From NCBI GenBank assembly GCA_021229015.1, contig CM037783.1, positions 30,795,234 through 30,859,233 of the forward strand: a DNA stretch of 64,000 nucleotides, in the 5' to 3' direction. The notes beneath the pieces are model-generated. The model did not search any database. It saw nothing but the letters and a program-made list of their open reading frames with translations, and had not been told where the DNA came from. Shown here piece after piece: positions 37,501-46,568 of this stretch; the stretch's first letter is position 1, and the number at the start of each line of letters is the position of its first letter. A program made the translations under genes and the position numbers. The DNA is from Solen grandis. Its lineage: Eukaryota; Mollusca; Bivalvia; Adapedonta; Solenidae.

Positions 37501-40500
37501 CCTAGGGGTTAAATATCTTAAGGGATCAACTTCATCTCAGCAGTTATGATAGAGCACTATCAGGTGACATTTGTGCCGAAGGAAATTAAATTCTGACCAT
37601 TGGTTTCAAATGAGAAGATTTTTTAACTTTTTAAAGCAAAATTCTGTTGGTTGCCACGTTCTGTGGAGGTTTACCCAAGGATGATCCATGCAAAGTCTCA
37701 TCAATTCCTACCAAGAGGTTTCAGAGGAGATGTCATTTAAAGCAAATTGTTGACAACTGATGATGCATGTCGCATGACGGACGACGCACACAGGGTGATC
37801 CTAATAGCTCACCTTGAGCATGTTGTGCTCTGGTGAGCTAAAAAGCAATATCTCAAATGGTTCAGTGAAAAAGTGAGTCATATGCAGAAATATTTTGTTC
37901 CTGTTTCTACTGGTTAGTCTGATGATAAAGAGAAGTTTGAGGGACATCCACTGAGTAATAATGGAGAGATTGGCAATGTTTAACAAAACCTTAACATTTC
38001 TCGTGACACAGACACGGGATTACTACAATAGCTCCTCCTATTCTTCAAATAACCAAGCTAAGAATATACAAAAAGAGCAGGTCAAAAGAACATTTTGTTA
38101 ATGATCAGGACTATGAATTGTAAGAAATCAAACAGCAAAAAGTACATGAAAATAGTGATGGAGTTAAATGTCAAACTGTTTTAGTAAGTATAGCAGATCA
38201 ACATACATACTTATTACTACATATAAAGGGACATTTCGTCAATATTATGATCATATGAACATCTGTAAACTGTTCTATCATTTTCAGCCAGACAATAGCT
38301 TGGCTTATTGTTTAGGATTTGAAAAAAAAATCTCAATTGACATCAACCCATGAAATGTTAACCGTCAAGAACCTGTTCAGGGTACACATCCAGACCTACC
38401 TCTCTACCCCCCAACCGAGGTGGATTAATCTGATACATCTCTAGACCTACCTCTCTATACGCATGATACAACACTCGGCCAGCCGTAACCTGAGGTGTGG
38501 ATTAATCTGATACATCTCTACACCTACCTCTCTATATGCATGATACAACACTCGGCCAGCCGTAACCAGAGGTGTGGATTAATCTGATACATCTCTAAAC
38601 CTACCTCTCTATATGCCATGATACAACACTCGGCCAGCCGTAACCAGAGGTGTGGATTAATCTGATACATCTCTAAACCTACTCTCTCCGTAACCAGGGT
38701 GTGGATTAATCTGATACATCTCTAAACCTACCTCTCTATATGCCATGATACAACACTCGGCCAGCCGTAACCAGAGGTGTGGATTAATCTGATACATCTC
38801 TAAACCTACCTCTCTATATGCCATGATACAACACTCGGCCAGCTGTAACCAGAGGTGTGGATTAATCTGATACATCTCTAGACCTACCTCTCTATATGCC
38901 ATGATACAACACTCGGCCAGCCGTAACCAGAGGTGTGGATTAATCTGATACATCTGTACTGCCTCGATCAGACACTCAAATGCCGGCAATGCCTTCCACA
39001 ATGCAAGAGCTGGATCCCCATGTTGTACATCAGCTCAAAATGGCGACTCATTCCCAGACAGTGAAGCGGTCGCCCCGACAACGAGATGTTACTACCTGGA
39101 ATCAGAATATGATGAAGAATTTACACATTAACCACACTGGATACAGAGAGCCTGACTGAATGTAATTCTCCATCTAAACAACCGCACACAGCTAACCACT
39201 CATCTACAAAGTACTGGTAAGCCAAATGTTACACAATAGTCATTCAAATCATCTGACAAAGATCATTTTCTTCAAAGCTTTACACAATAGTCATTCAAAT
39301 CGTCTGACAAAGATCATTTTCTTCAAAGCTTTCATGAGAAAAAAAATTAAAAGCTAGGGCAGCTAATGATAGCTGTGATTCTCAACACATAATGGTGGTC
39401 TGGTTCTTTGATATTTCTGGTGACAATGTCCACAAGTACAAATATTCGTATTAATATTAATAGTCATTTATAATCATTGGACAATTTTATTTTATTTATT
39501 AACATAATGGTATGCATTTCCTATAAAATGAAATTTTCTAAAAACAGGAAAAAATGTCTACCCTTAGCTTCTGGTTTAACACTAGGTACACTGGTCAAGT
39601 TTACATATAAAATGATTACTTGGATGAATTCTTACTTCATTTATCATCCAAGAAATTTCATAGCTCATTCTTAATGTAGTGACCTGGAAAAGTTGGGGTG
39701 GGGGTTGGAAAGACTGTCCACAAAATTTAAAAAATCTGCCGACACTTTCACAGGAGAATATACATTAGAAAATTCTAGATGCATCTTTGTTCTTTACTTT
39801 CTAAGTTTTGCACAAGCTGCTGCATGGTGCTGCCTTTTCAAACATAACACATGTACAATTTCAATTGGTCTTTAGAAGTCAAAAATCTCTTGAAACATGA
39901 TAAATCCATGTACATGTATTTTTACATTTTTTCCCCAACATGAAAAACTTGCAAAACTATTCATGCTTTATATTTTGTTGATATTTTCTGTAATTTATAA
40001 AATTGGAGTTAATTAACAATTTATATGCATATATATTGTAAGGTAGTCAGTGGGATAGATCCCAGACCCACTGCTACCTATGAGACGGAGACAACTGTTA
40101 ACTCAAAAAAGAAAAGAAAAAAGGGAACACAAAATCACACACACAAATGAACACAAAAACACAAACACAAACAAGAGGGCCATGATGGCCCTGAATCGCT
40201 CACCTGAGTACCATTGCTTCAACTGATGTCAAGGTTTTTAAACAGACAAGGATTCTGATATAACTTAATCTAAAACATTTTACCCCTGACAATACTACAC
40301 ACCAAATATCTAAGCAATGGGCCATATGGTTTCAGAGAAGACTTGGGTGCAGGGTCATTTATCACCGTAGGGCCAAGACTTTGAAAATCTTTGTAATGAA
40401 CCATTAGATGCTACTACATACCAAAAATTTTAGCTCTAGGCCTTATTGATTCATAGAAGAAGATTTTTTAAGATTTTCCTATTTAACTCTATGTAAAACA

Positions 40501-43500
40501 AGTGACCCCTGGTGTGGGGTCATTTATCACCATTGGGCTATGATTTGTACAATCTTGGTAGTGGCCCATAAGATGATGCTACATACCAAATATCTAAGCT
40601 CTAGGCCTTATGGATTCATAGAAGAAGATTTTTTAAGATTTTCCTATATAACTCTGTGTAAAACAAGTGACCCCTGGTGCGGGGTCATTTATCACCATAG
40701 GGCTATGATTTGTACAATCTTGGTAGTGGCCCATAAGATGATGCTTCATACCAAATATCTAAGCTCTAGGCCTTATGCATTCATGGAAGAAGATTTTTTA
40801 AGATTTTCCTATATAACTCTATGTAAAACAAGTGACCCCTGGTGCGGGGTCATTTATCACCATAGGGTTATGATTTGTACAATCTTGGTAGTGGCCCATA
40901 AGATGATGCTACATACCAAATATCTAAGCTCTAGGCCTTGCAGTTTTGCAGAAGAAGATTTTCAAAGTTTGCATTTTTAAAATCTATTTTTAGCTCCTGT
41001 GACCTAATTATGCAATGGACCAGAACCATTTATACAACTTTAGTAGAGCTACATCCAAGGAACATTCCTGCAAAATATTTTTCAAATTGGCCAAGCCGTT
41101 TAGGAGGAGATGTTGTTTGAAGCAATTGTTGACGCCGGACGTACGCACGGACGCCGGACAAAAGGCGATCAGAAAAGCTCACCTTGAGCACGTTGTGCTC
41201 ATGTGAGCTAAAAAAAGAAAGAAAAAAGAAGCGATAAATCTATGATCCCACCCACCAGTCTCACCACTGTGTTGTCGACTCTGCTGATCCGTGCTCCGTC
41301 TCATCTCACGAACTACATTTTCATTCTCTTGTATCGCCTTACGGAAATAAAACGCCCCCAGATTGTGTTTGCGTAAATGGAAGTGAATACAACCCATGTT
41401 GTTATAGTGCATGACTGTCAAACATTCTCCTTTGTCTGTATACATCTGAGGTCCTGACCCGAGCATCTTTAGTGCTTTCCTGTAGTTGCCTCGGAGATAT
41501 TCAAAGTTTGCCTTCAGGAAAACCACCGATGTATTCTAAAAAAGAAATCAAATGTATCACTGTTTTAGCTTTTGATCAAGTTATTGCAATACACTTTGAA
41601 ACTTAGTTTTTTGTGTTTGTAAACAATTTTATTCCATTAAATCCTACAAACATTATTTGGCTTAACATAAGAAAAATTTGAATTGATTTCATTTAACACA
41701 TTACCTGTCTTTTATGGTGTTGAAAGAACATGAGACTTATGACATAGTCAACAACTGCCTTTCACTACTTTATTTGAAGAAAAAGAAAGAAATTTAAAAT
41801 GTAATACTGCTTAAACAGCAAGCATAATTTTTTCAAGCATTTTTCTTAGCATGACAAATCATCAAGTATACTTCACCTGAAGCAGAAGATGAAACAAAAG
41901 TAAAGACATGTGTCAATGATATCTAGTACCATGATATGTCAGTTGAAACCTTTTTAATGTATATGAAATGAGATTTCTGACACTTAGTTGAAATACTTAC
42001 TGAGGACTGTACATTCATCAGTGCTTTGATTTCTCTCTTACACGCTTTCATTGACTTCATCATTATAAGACAGCGAGTTTTGAACTGAAACAAAGAATTG
42101 CTCTTTATCAATTCTGAACTACAGTGAAAGGTAGAAGAAATGCAGAGTAAACTTCTGTGTGGCTTGAAGAAGCCTAGGTTTAACATCCCTACGACAGTAT
42201 TACAGTCATTTAGGGACTTTTGTCTACATATACAGATATAGTGCTGCCTCATAGTGATATCCTGAGGTAGATGCGTGACATGAAGCCACACCCAGTCACA
42301 TTATTCTGACACTGTGCCAACTAGTCCAGGAACTAACCTCAAGCACATGGAAAATATTTAATAAATGTTGTTTAATTTTAAGAATATATGGTAACATGCC
42401 AGTGCATATGTTAGAGAATTGTCATGTATTTTCGATTATTTTTGTAAAATAATCGTATGACTGTTTAGGATATTCAATTTTATCAAAGCCCTCAAGTACT
42501 TATGTTCAATACTTGGATCTTCAAGACAGTACATATGTACTCAGATACTTATGTTAATACTTGGATCTTCAAGACAGTACATATGTACTCAGATACTTAT
42601 GTTAAATACTTGGATCTTCAAGACAGTACATATGTACTCAGATACTTATGTTCAATACTTGGACCTTCAAGACAGTACATATGTACTCAGATACTTATGT
42701 TCAATACTTGGACCTTCAAGACAGTACATATGTACTCAGATACTTATGTTCAATACTTGGATCTTCAAGACAGTACATATGTACTCAGATACTTATGTTA
42801 AATACTTGGATCTTCAAGACAGTACATATGTACTCAGATACTTATGTTAAATACTTGGATCTTCAAGACAGTACATATGTACTCAGATACTTATGTTCAA
42901 TACTTGGATCTTCAAGACAGTACATATGTACTCAGATACTTATGTTAAATACTTGGATCTTCAAGACAGTACATATGTACTCAGATACTTATGTTCAATA
43001 CTTGGATCTTCAAGACAGTACATATGTACTCAGATACTTATGACCAACATTTCAACTAACTATACAAGTCCTTACCACACTTAATATTGGTTTCCAGTTT
43101 TCTACAGGGTTTTCTCCCCCTGCTGTGCCCGCTGAGCTAGGATCTTCTTTAGGCGGACTTCCTCCATCTTTTTCTGAACCGTTTGGTGAACTACCAGAAT
43201 TCTTCCCATTAAAAACACTCTTCTCTATATAACCCAGTAGACCTAATGCTTTAGTAGGCTGCAACAGAGAGAAAAACTGTCAAGGAATGTTAACATTTTA
43301 TAAAAGCTTTAGAAAAACTGTCAAGGCATGTTAACATTTTATAAAAGCTTTAGAAAAACTGTCAAGGCATATTAACATTTTATAAAAGCTTTAGAAAAAC
43401 TGTCAAGGCATGTTAACATTTTATAAAAGCTTTAGAAAAACTGTCAAGGCATGTTAACGTTTTATAAAAGCTTTAGAAAAACTGTCAAGGCATGTTAACA

Positions 43501-46500
43501 TTTTATAAAAGCTTTAGAAAAACTGTCAAGGCATGTTAACCCTTTCCCTCATATAGACTCATTTTGACGCACTCAATAGGTACCACATAAAGCCTGATCT
43601 GCAGAAAACCACAGTTAAACCTTACCAAATTTAATTATAAAGTCCTCATTTCCAGACCACTGAGGAGCAGCGAACAGCATAAAACCTGATCAGCCTGCAA
43701 GTTACTCGCAGGCTGATCTGGTTTTATGCTGTTCGCATAGGTCTTTTCATGGTTTCCTCTATGAGGGAAAGGGTTAACGTTTTATAAAAGCTTTAGAAAA
43801 ACTGTCAAGGCATGTTAACATTTTATAAAAGCTTTAGAAAAACTTAATAACTTTATAAGCAGCTTGGGATATCCTTCATTGTTTTTTAGAAAAAAAAATC
43901 TGAAAGTATTATTTATACACTGAAATGAATGACAGAAAAAAAAAGAAAAAAATGCTGGGAGAGACTTTATGATGGATTATAGTATACTTTGTGAAAAAAA
44001 AAGCATAATTTTCCATATGGATGAATTGTTTCAAATTTTCTCTCTCAAACATACACTAAAATTGGCCATGTGACTATTTTGTAAAATGACTCTAATGTAC
44101 TCAGGATTTGATTTACTGTGAAATCACTTACAAATGAAATCATGCATACTAAAATCGCTTCACAAAATATTCATGTGACGAACTTTAACCATTTATATAT
44201 TGTCTCCACATGACATTGTACATACTGAGGTTTATGGTGATGGGCTGAGACTATCATAAAATTATGTTCTGTTCTATATATAACATAAATATTTATTTCC
44301 CAAAATGGATCTTCTTGGTCAAACCTACCAGCCATTATTAAGTATTAATCAAAATTAAAAACATCTCTCCCAATCAACATAAACAAATAAAATTCAATTT
44401 ATTTAAACTAATAATAGAAGAACACTTACCTGATATGTACAGAGATATAGTTCCACTTGTAAAAGCAGAACTTTTTTGTTGAGTGATTCATCTGGAAGCA
44501 AGAAAAAAATATATTTGTTCTATCCTGAATATTTCAAACAAATCTATTTTAATTTTTTATTCTAAACATAATATTGAACTTTATAAAACATAACACTTCC
44601 CTCACTAAGGTCAAATACCAAAGATAATCTAACTTCTTAAATATGATTAGAGTAAAAGATCTCTTCTTGCAAAAAGTATTTAAAGAAGCCATAACTTGAA
44701 ACCTTTAAATACAGAAGCTACTTAAGTTTAGCATTTATGGTGACCTTGAACTTGGAGGTCCTGGATTCAACACCTAAATATGGCTTCCCAAAATTGTATA
44801 CAATCCATTACATTTAAGACTGGACTTCCAGTTGCATAGGTATGTTCAGAAAACTTTAACACTAACTGAAGCTTACACTAATGCAGACACAAGCAGAATA
44901 CCAATCCTTATTCTTCAAACAGTTAAGCAGAAAATGAGACATTGTGAAAGTCTGGGATAGTGCTTACTGAGAGGGTCCATAGACTGGAAAACCTTGTCCA
45001 GTATGGGCAGGGCAGCCTTGTACTGCTGTAGGTGATACAGGATGATAGCCTGATTGTAGAACAACACGCTGTGGTCCAGGTCATCCAGCGTCTCTCCTGA
45101 CTCAAAGTTTACATGCGCCTGGAATACAGACTTTTGGTCTTTAGTAATGCTGGAAACCACGGGTTGAAACTGTACCATGGTATACCGTGGTTTTTAGGTA
45201 AATACCATGGTACATACCACGATATATCGCACAAAATATTCCGGGACTTGTATTAAAGACTATTCATATATTACTAACAACATCAAAGTCATGCTGGTCA
45301 GCCATTTTTTATTTCCTTTCAAGGTCATTATTGGTAACAAGTGAATATTTTCAAATAAGATTGTATTTTCTAATATTTAAATGATATTCAATACATTTAT
45401 ATCATATCTATGCAGGGTTGATGTTGCTAAACGATAAAATTAACGACAAAATTAGTGAAAATTTGTACTCTATGGCTATTATTTGACCTGGTACCGCTGC
45501 TTCAGACCACGGTTTACCAGTATACCCATAAAACCTCGCGCCTCTAGTCTTTAAGTTTTCCTCTTATTCATGTTATATTTACCGGGTGCTTGTTCAACTT
45601 TTTAATGAAAAATAGCTGTTCATTTCATGCAAGTTCAACTGAAGAAATATCAATTAATCATTTATCACTGATCCTTTTCTATTAGAGATGTAGTTGATAA
45701 ATCTTGGGTGAATTTGCTTAGTTGCAATTACCTGGGTTTTTTGTCAGGCTGGTTTGGATATTTATCCATTTTTTTCCAAGGAAAATGTGAACAGTGAAGA
45801 GGGCTTCACTTATAAACAGTCACTTTATTCCCACCAAGTGTATGAAAAGATTATAGACCATTTCACTCCAAAATGAGATGTAAATATGTGTAAATCAACA
45901 GGCACTTCAAAAAATCTACTAACATTCTACATAATGATTACTGTTCAGTAGGTTATCTGTTTACTGTAACAGACAATGCTGTCAAACATACATATGAAAT
46001 ACCAGTCACTGATTGGTCAATTACATCAGTGAATGATACCTAGTATTGCAAATCCCCTAGTGAAATGGTCTTCTGAGAAATGAGAACCAGAATATTTTCA
46101 ACCATAAAAAAGACAGTATATTTTTTCAGTGGATAGGTACGATTAATTCCCCCCCCCCCCACCAAAAAAGGATGGCCAAGTGTTAAGGCATAATACATAA
46201 TGTGTATTTGTATCCTGGTCTATGTATCTGGCATGTACAACAAAGACCCCAGGATGGAATCTAGCTCAAGACAGTGTTGTTTTAATCTGTGACAATGTAC
46301 AAAAGCCTTTCAAATATAAATGAAAAAGTACACATACCATTTGACAAACATTAGCAAGACTCTGTCTGAACTCATCTGTACTCTGGTAGCCGGACAGACA
46401 GAAGTCAGCCACTGCTTTGTTATGCACGACCCGAGAGTCTGTCTCTCTCTGGGCCATCAGTTTGTTCATGATGTTACAACATGAGGTAAACTGTTTCCTG

Positions 46501-46568
46501 TCAAACTCCTGCATTGCTAGTGTCGCTAGCTCCTTCTGAGCTTCCGTAACAGGGGGCGCTTCAGACAT
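17442..46568 (-). CDS. CNOT10: CCR4-NOT transcription complex subunit 10
   Basis: Sixteen coding exons on the minus strand: 46568-46338, 45118-44968, 44491-44430, 43258-43076, 42084-42001, 41535-41265, 39095-38888, 37133-37018, 35056-34919, 33885-33814, 33127-33014, 32377-32244, 29415-29359, 26108-25987, 20030-19958 and 17578-17442. Every junction is AG/GT and all phases match except in exon 7, which is one base short. The product would be about 717 residues; human CNOT10 is about 744. Recognisable segments include [17 protein letters not shown] near the start, [68 protein letters not shown] followed by [25 protein letters not shown] and [11 protein letters not shown], all TPR-helix regions of the family. 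CNOT10 is a scaffold subunit that joins CNOT11 on the CNOT1 N-terminus in the cytoplasmic mRNA deadenylase complex. The start is the ATG at 46568 in AAGATGTCTGAAGCG. The gene is inflated by intronic repeats; the C-terminus (TAGNSWTAE, stop at 17442-17444) differs from vertebrates. Confidence 0.95.
17680..17840 (-). mobile_element. SINE family A, decayed fragment
   Basis: AGCAACGTCCAGTTAACAAAAGGTTGAGGAAGACC is followed by the weak reversed box B GACTTGAACCCA. No flanking duplication was found. It lies in the last CNOT10 intron. Confidence 0.5.
18031..19285. repeat. 43-bp minisatellite, about 29 copies
   Basis: The unit is TATAGAGAGTGATGGTACGT then CAGTGATTATAACCACTCAGT and a two-base junction (TC, TA or CA). 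A start at 18251 is followed by the next at 18294. Units differ at a few positions (GTACGT/GTACAT/GTAAGT; TTC/TTA/TCA before TATAG), and the variants recur in blocks, suggesting expansion of multi-unit segments. One short unit lies at about 18180-18195. It is intronic, between the last two CNOT10 exons. Confidence 0.95.
19495..19860 (-). mobile_element. SINE family B copy with an internal tandem repeat
   Basis: ATATAGTGCTGCCTCACTGTGATA starts the element. The segment CGTGGCATGATACCACACCC with about 30 more bases is then repeated about four times (19540-19705) before the copy resumes with ACCAGCCAACCAGTCCTGAAA and GGGATCAAACTCAAGACCTCC. Confidence 0.65.
20205..20715. repeat. Nested short repeats built on GAGGTGATATTATT and GGTGGTCTTA
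   Basis: The left part alternates GGTGGTCTTAA and TTCTTGAGGTGATATTATTCC with an about 115-bp higher-order duplication (about 20280 and 20395). The right part (20515-20680) is mostly TTCTTGAGGTGATATTA in head-to-tail copies. It lies beside a CNOT10 exon (19958-20030). Confidence 0.8.
20950..21151 (-). mobile_element. SINE family A, minus-strand copy missing its head
   Basis: TTTGAGTTTACCGTTGCTTCGACA and AGCGACGTCCAGCTAATTAC are followed by GGGATTCGAACCCACG (reversed box B) and GAGGGGCTGAGTGAGTGT. The tRNA-like start GGCCTCCGTGGCC is missing. Confidence 0.8.
22551..22608. repeat. CA, TA, T and G runs in series
   Basis: A compound microsatellite in a CNOT10 intron (CA, then TA, then poly-T, then poly-G). 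Confidence 0.8.
22880..23700. repeat. Diverged repeat, about 120-185 bp unit, with a GAC-rich end
   Basis: Variants of AACAAAGGGCAATAACTCAG, ATCATTCTTGTGCACTGCAC, ATGTGATCCATCTTTTAAGT and ACCTCAAATACTTTTTGAGTTATG recur in order about five times. The run ends with CCGGACAAGAAAGTGTGACG and then GACGACGCCGACGACGACGG, the same sort of GACGACGG terminus seen at 31100, 37765 and 41130. Confidence 0.75.
23812..23994 (-). mobile_element. SINE family B, best-preserved copy
   Basis: On plus it reads CACCCAGTCACATTATCCTG, then GGCCAGCCAGTCCTGAAACT, and ends GGGGATCAAACCCACGACCT, TCTAACCACTCAGCCACCGG. On minus this gives a tRNA-like head with box A (GGTGGCTGAGTGGTTAGAGC) and box B (GGTCGTGGGTTTGATCC). 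It interrupts an older repeat whose uninterrupted version follows at about 24080-24270. Confidence 0.8.
26140..26330 (-). mobile_element. SINE family A, decayed copy
   Basis: AGCAATGTCCAGCTAACTACAGGTGGAGGAAGACTCC and the distant box B relic GACTTGAATTATCGGCAACG, ending TTTGGCCATGGAGACC. It lies just 3' of the CNOT10 exon acceptor at 26108. Confidence 0.6.
26334..26575. mobile_element. 234-bp MITE flanked by CTAT
   Basis: The element (26338-26571) has the same 234-bp length and hairpin as the TTAA copies and starts CCCTTTCCCTCATAGAGGA, but identical CTAT tetranucleotides flank both ends (26334-26337, 26572-26575). It lies about 230 bp from a CNOT10 exon. Confidence 0.85.
28022..28263. mobile_element. 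234-bp TTAA MITE, intact
   Basis: TTAA, then CCCTTTCCCTCATAGAGG, an inner palindrome around GCGAGTAACTCGC (arms GCATAAAACCAGATCAGCCT and its complement), then TCTATATGAGGGAAAGGG and TTAA. It has no coding capacity. The TTAA target and CCCT start are those of piggyBac-type transposons, so it is probably a non-autonomous piggyBac derivative. Confidence 0.9.
29535..31180. mobile_element. Long repeat with five 320-bp internal units and GCTCACCTGAG-type ends
   Basis: The left end is CAAGAGGCCCATGATGGCCC then TCGCTCACCTGAG. The right end is a GACGACGG-rich segment, then GGCGATCCTAATAGCTCACT and a small hairpin, GTGCTCAGGTGAGCTAAAA. In between, a unit of about 320 bp recurs at 29612, 29920, 30239, 30560 and 30880 (position of CAATTTATTTTAAAATCTGG). 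Units carry GTTGCCATGGCAACCAGAGT (an X-box/RFX-like palindrome) and GCCCCGCCCCTGGCGGCCAT. Open frames across it are by-products of the repeat. Confidence 0.85.
34398..34639. mobile_element. 234-bp TTAA MITE
   Basis: Intact copy with TTAA at both ends (34398-34401, 34636-34639), the same orientation and length as the one at 28022. It is followed directly by a tandem array of its own right end. Confidence 0.9.
34636..34831. repeat. 28-bp array made of the MITE right end
   Basis: TTAAAATGAGTCTATATGAG plus GGAAAGGG repeats about six times, interrupted once by a fragment GCTTTATGTGGTATATATGAGTAAGG. Each unit is the terminal 24 bases of the MITE plus TTAA. The array ends about 90 bp from the CNOT10 exon at 34919-35056. 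Confidence 0.9.
35541..36487 (+). mobile_element. Long dispersed repeat, family C
   Basis: It starts AACAAGAGCTGTCAGAGGAC and ends TTCTTTGAATAGTTGAGCTAAA. The inside is about six diverged units of about 150 bp with GCATGCAAAACTTTAACCAA, AAAGGGGCCATAATTT and AAGAGTTATC. Two reversed copies lie at 53097-53938 and 59222-60241. The coding content is nil. Confidence 0.75.
37350..37845. mobile_element. Repeat with CTCACCTTGAGCA-type right end
   Basis: It contains GTGGAGGTTTACCCAAGGATG and AGAGGTTTCAGAGGAGATGTC, related to the 320-bp units at 29535-31180. It ends with a GACGGACGACGC segment and CTCACCTTGAGCATGTTGTG then GTGAGCTAAAA. The left end is not clear. Confidence 0.65.
38415..38953 (-). repeat. 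78-bp in-frame array spanning the exon 7 donor of CNOT10
   Basis: Counting ATG of the MYQINP segment, units start at 38953, 38875, 38797, 38719, 38670, 38592, 38515 and 38438. Spacings are 78, 78, 78, 49, 78, 77 and 77. The unit encodes [20 protein letters not shown] plus REVGLE (26 codons). REVGLE includes the splice donor, AGAGAG/GTAGGT. Only the first unit belongs to the ancestral exon; the others sit in the intron but keep both coding sense and donor. Confidence 0.9.
38888..39095 (-). CDS. CNOT10: CNOT10 coding exon 7, with a one-base frame break
   Basis: The acceptor CCAG precedes 39095. The exon reads [20 protein letters not shown], then [13 protein letters not shown] in the entering frame, and continues in the next frame as [20 protein letters not shown] and [14 protein letters not shown] up to the donor GAG/GTAGGT. 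The frame change falls at about 38988-38996. One extra base there would give the family's GRPL-x-AFECL and would restore phase with the next exon (208 nt observed, 209 needed). The next exon, 37133-37018, begins in phase 0 as [10 protein letters not shown]. This could be a true allele, an assembly error or a sequencing indel. Confidence 0.85.
39224..39329. repeat. 52-bp tandem duplication
   Basis: TTACACAATAGTCATTCAAA through TTCTTCAAAGCTT occurs twice with a single difference (AATCATC/AATCGTC). Confidence 0.85.
40171..41212. mobile_element. Long repeat with CAAGAGGGCCATGATGGCCC start and GTGAGCTAAAA end
   Basis: Same end design as 29535-31180: left TCGCTCACCTGAG, right GCTCACCTTGAGCACGTTGT then CATGTGAGCTAAAA. 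The body is different: three units of about 180 bp with CTAAGCTCTAGGCCTTATGG and GTGACCCCTGGTGCGGGGTC. The end of the body and the GACGCCGGAC segment resemble the other copies again. It stops about 50 bp before the CNOT10 exon end at 41265. Confidence 0.8.
42234..42345 (-). mobile_element. SINE family B, left fragment
   Basis: AGATATAGTGCTGCCTCATA, ACATGAAGCCACACCCAGTC and CCAACTAGTCCAGGAACTAACC. The tRNA-like part is absent. Confidence 0.6.
42500..43044. repeat. 49-bp minisatellite, 11 copies
   Basis: The unit is ATACTTGGATCTTCAAGACA, GTACATATGTACTCAGATAC, TTATGTTAA (with TTCA and ATCTT/ACCTT variants). One copy lacks a base. Because 49 is one more than a multiple of three and no frame has a stop, all three plus-strand frames stay open and give a repeating 49-residue pattern. 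I regard these as non-coding. It lies 30 bp from the CNOT10 donor at 43076. Confidence 0.93.
43262..43850. repeat. 41-bp minisatellite interrupted by a MITE
   Basis: The unit is GTCAAGGCATGTTAACATTT, TATAAAAGCTTTAGAAAAAC, T. About seven copies lie left of the MITE at 43540-43773 and two follow it. One unit at about 43446 has AACG in place of AACA, as does the interrupted unit. It begins 4 bp beyond the CNOT10 exon start (43258). Confidence 0.93.
43536..43777. mobile_element. 234-bp TTAA MITE inside the 41-bp array
   Basis: TTAA at 43536-43539 and 43774-43777. The orientation is opposite to the copies at 28022 and 34398. The neighbouring array units show the same site without insertion, so the TTAA duplication is directly visible. 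Confidence 0.95.
45137..45550. mobile_element. Possible element with ACCACGG-rich ends
   Basis: The left end contains GAAACCACGGGTTGAAACTG, then TACCATGGTATACCGTGGTT; the right end contains GACCACGGTTTACCAGTATACCC. GTCTTTA occurs on both outer sides and may be a target duplication. It sits 19 bp upstream of the CNOT10 exon 2 acceptor (exon starts 45118) on the transcript. The class is unknown. Confidence 0.45.

Noticed and set aside
40540..40980. 146-residue open frame with internal repeats
   Set aside because: It is produced by the about 180-bp units of a dispersed repeat; it crosses no splice or domain signal.
42502..43084. Long overlapping open frames of 99-131 residues on plus
   Set aside because: They are translations of the 49-bp minisatellite, with identical content in three frames and no domain.
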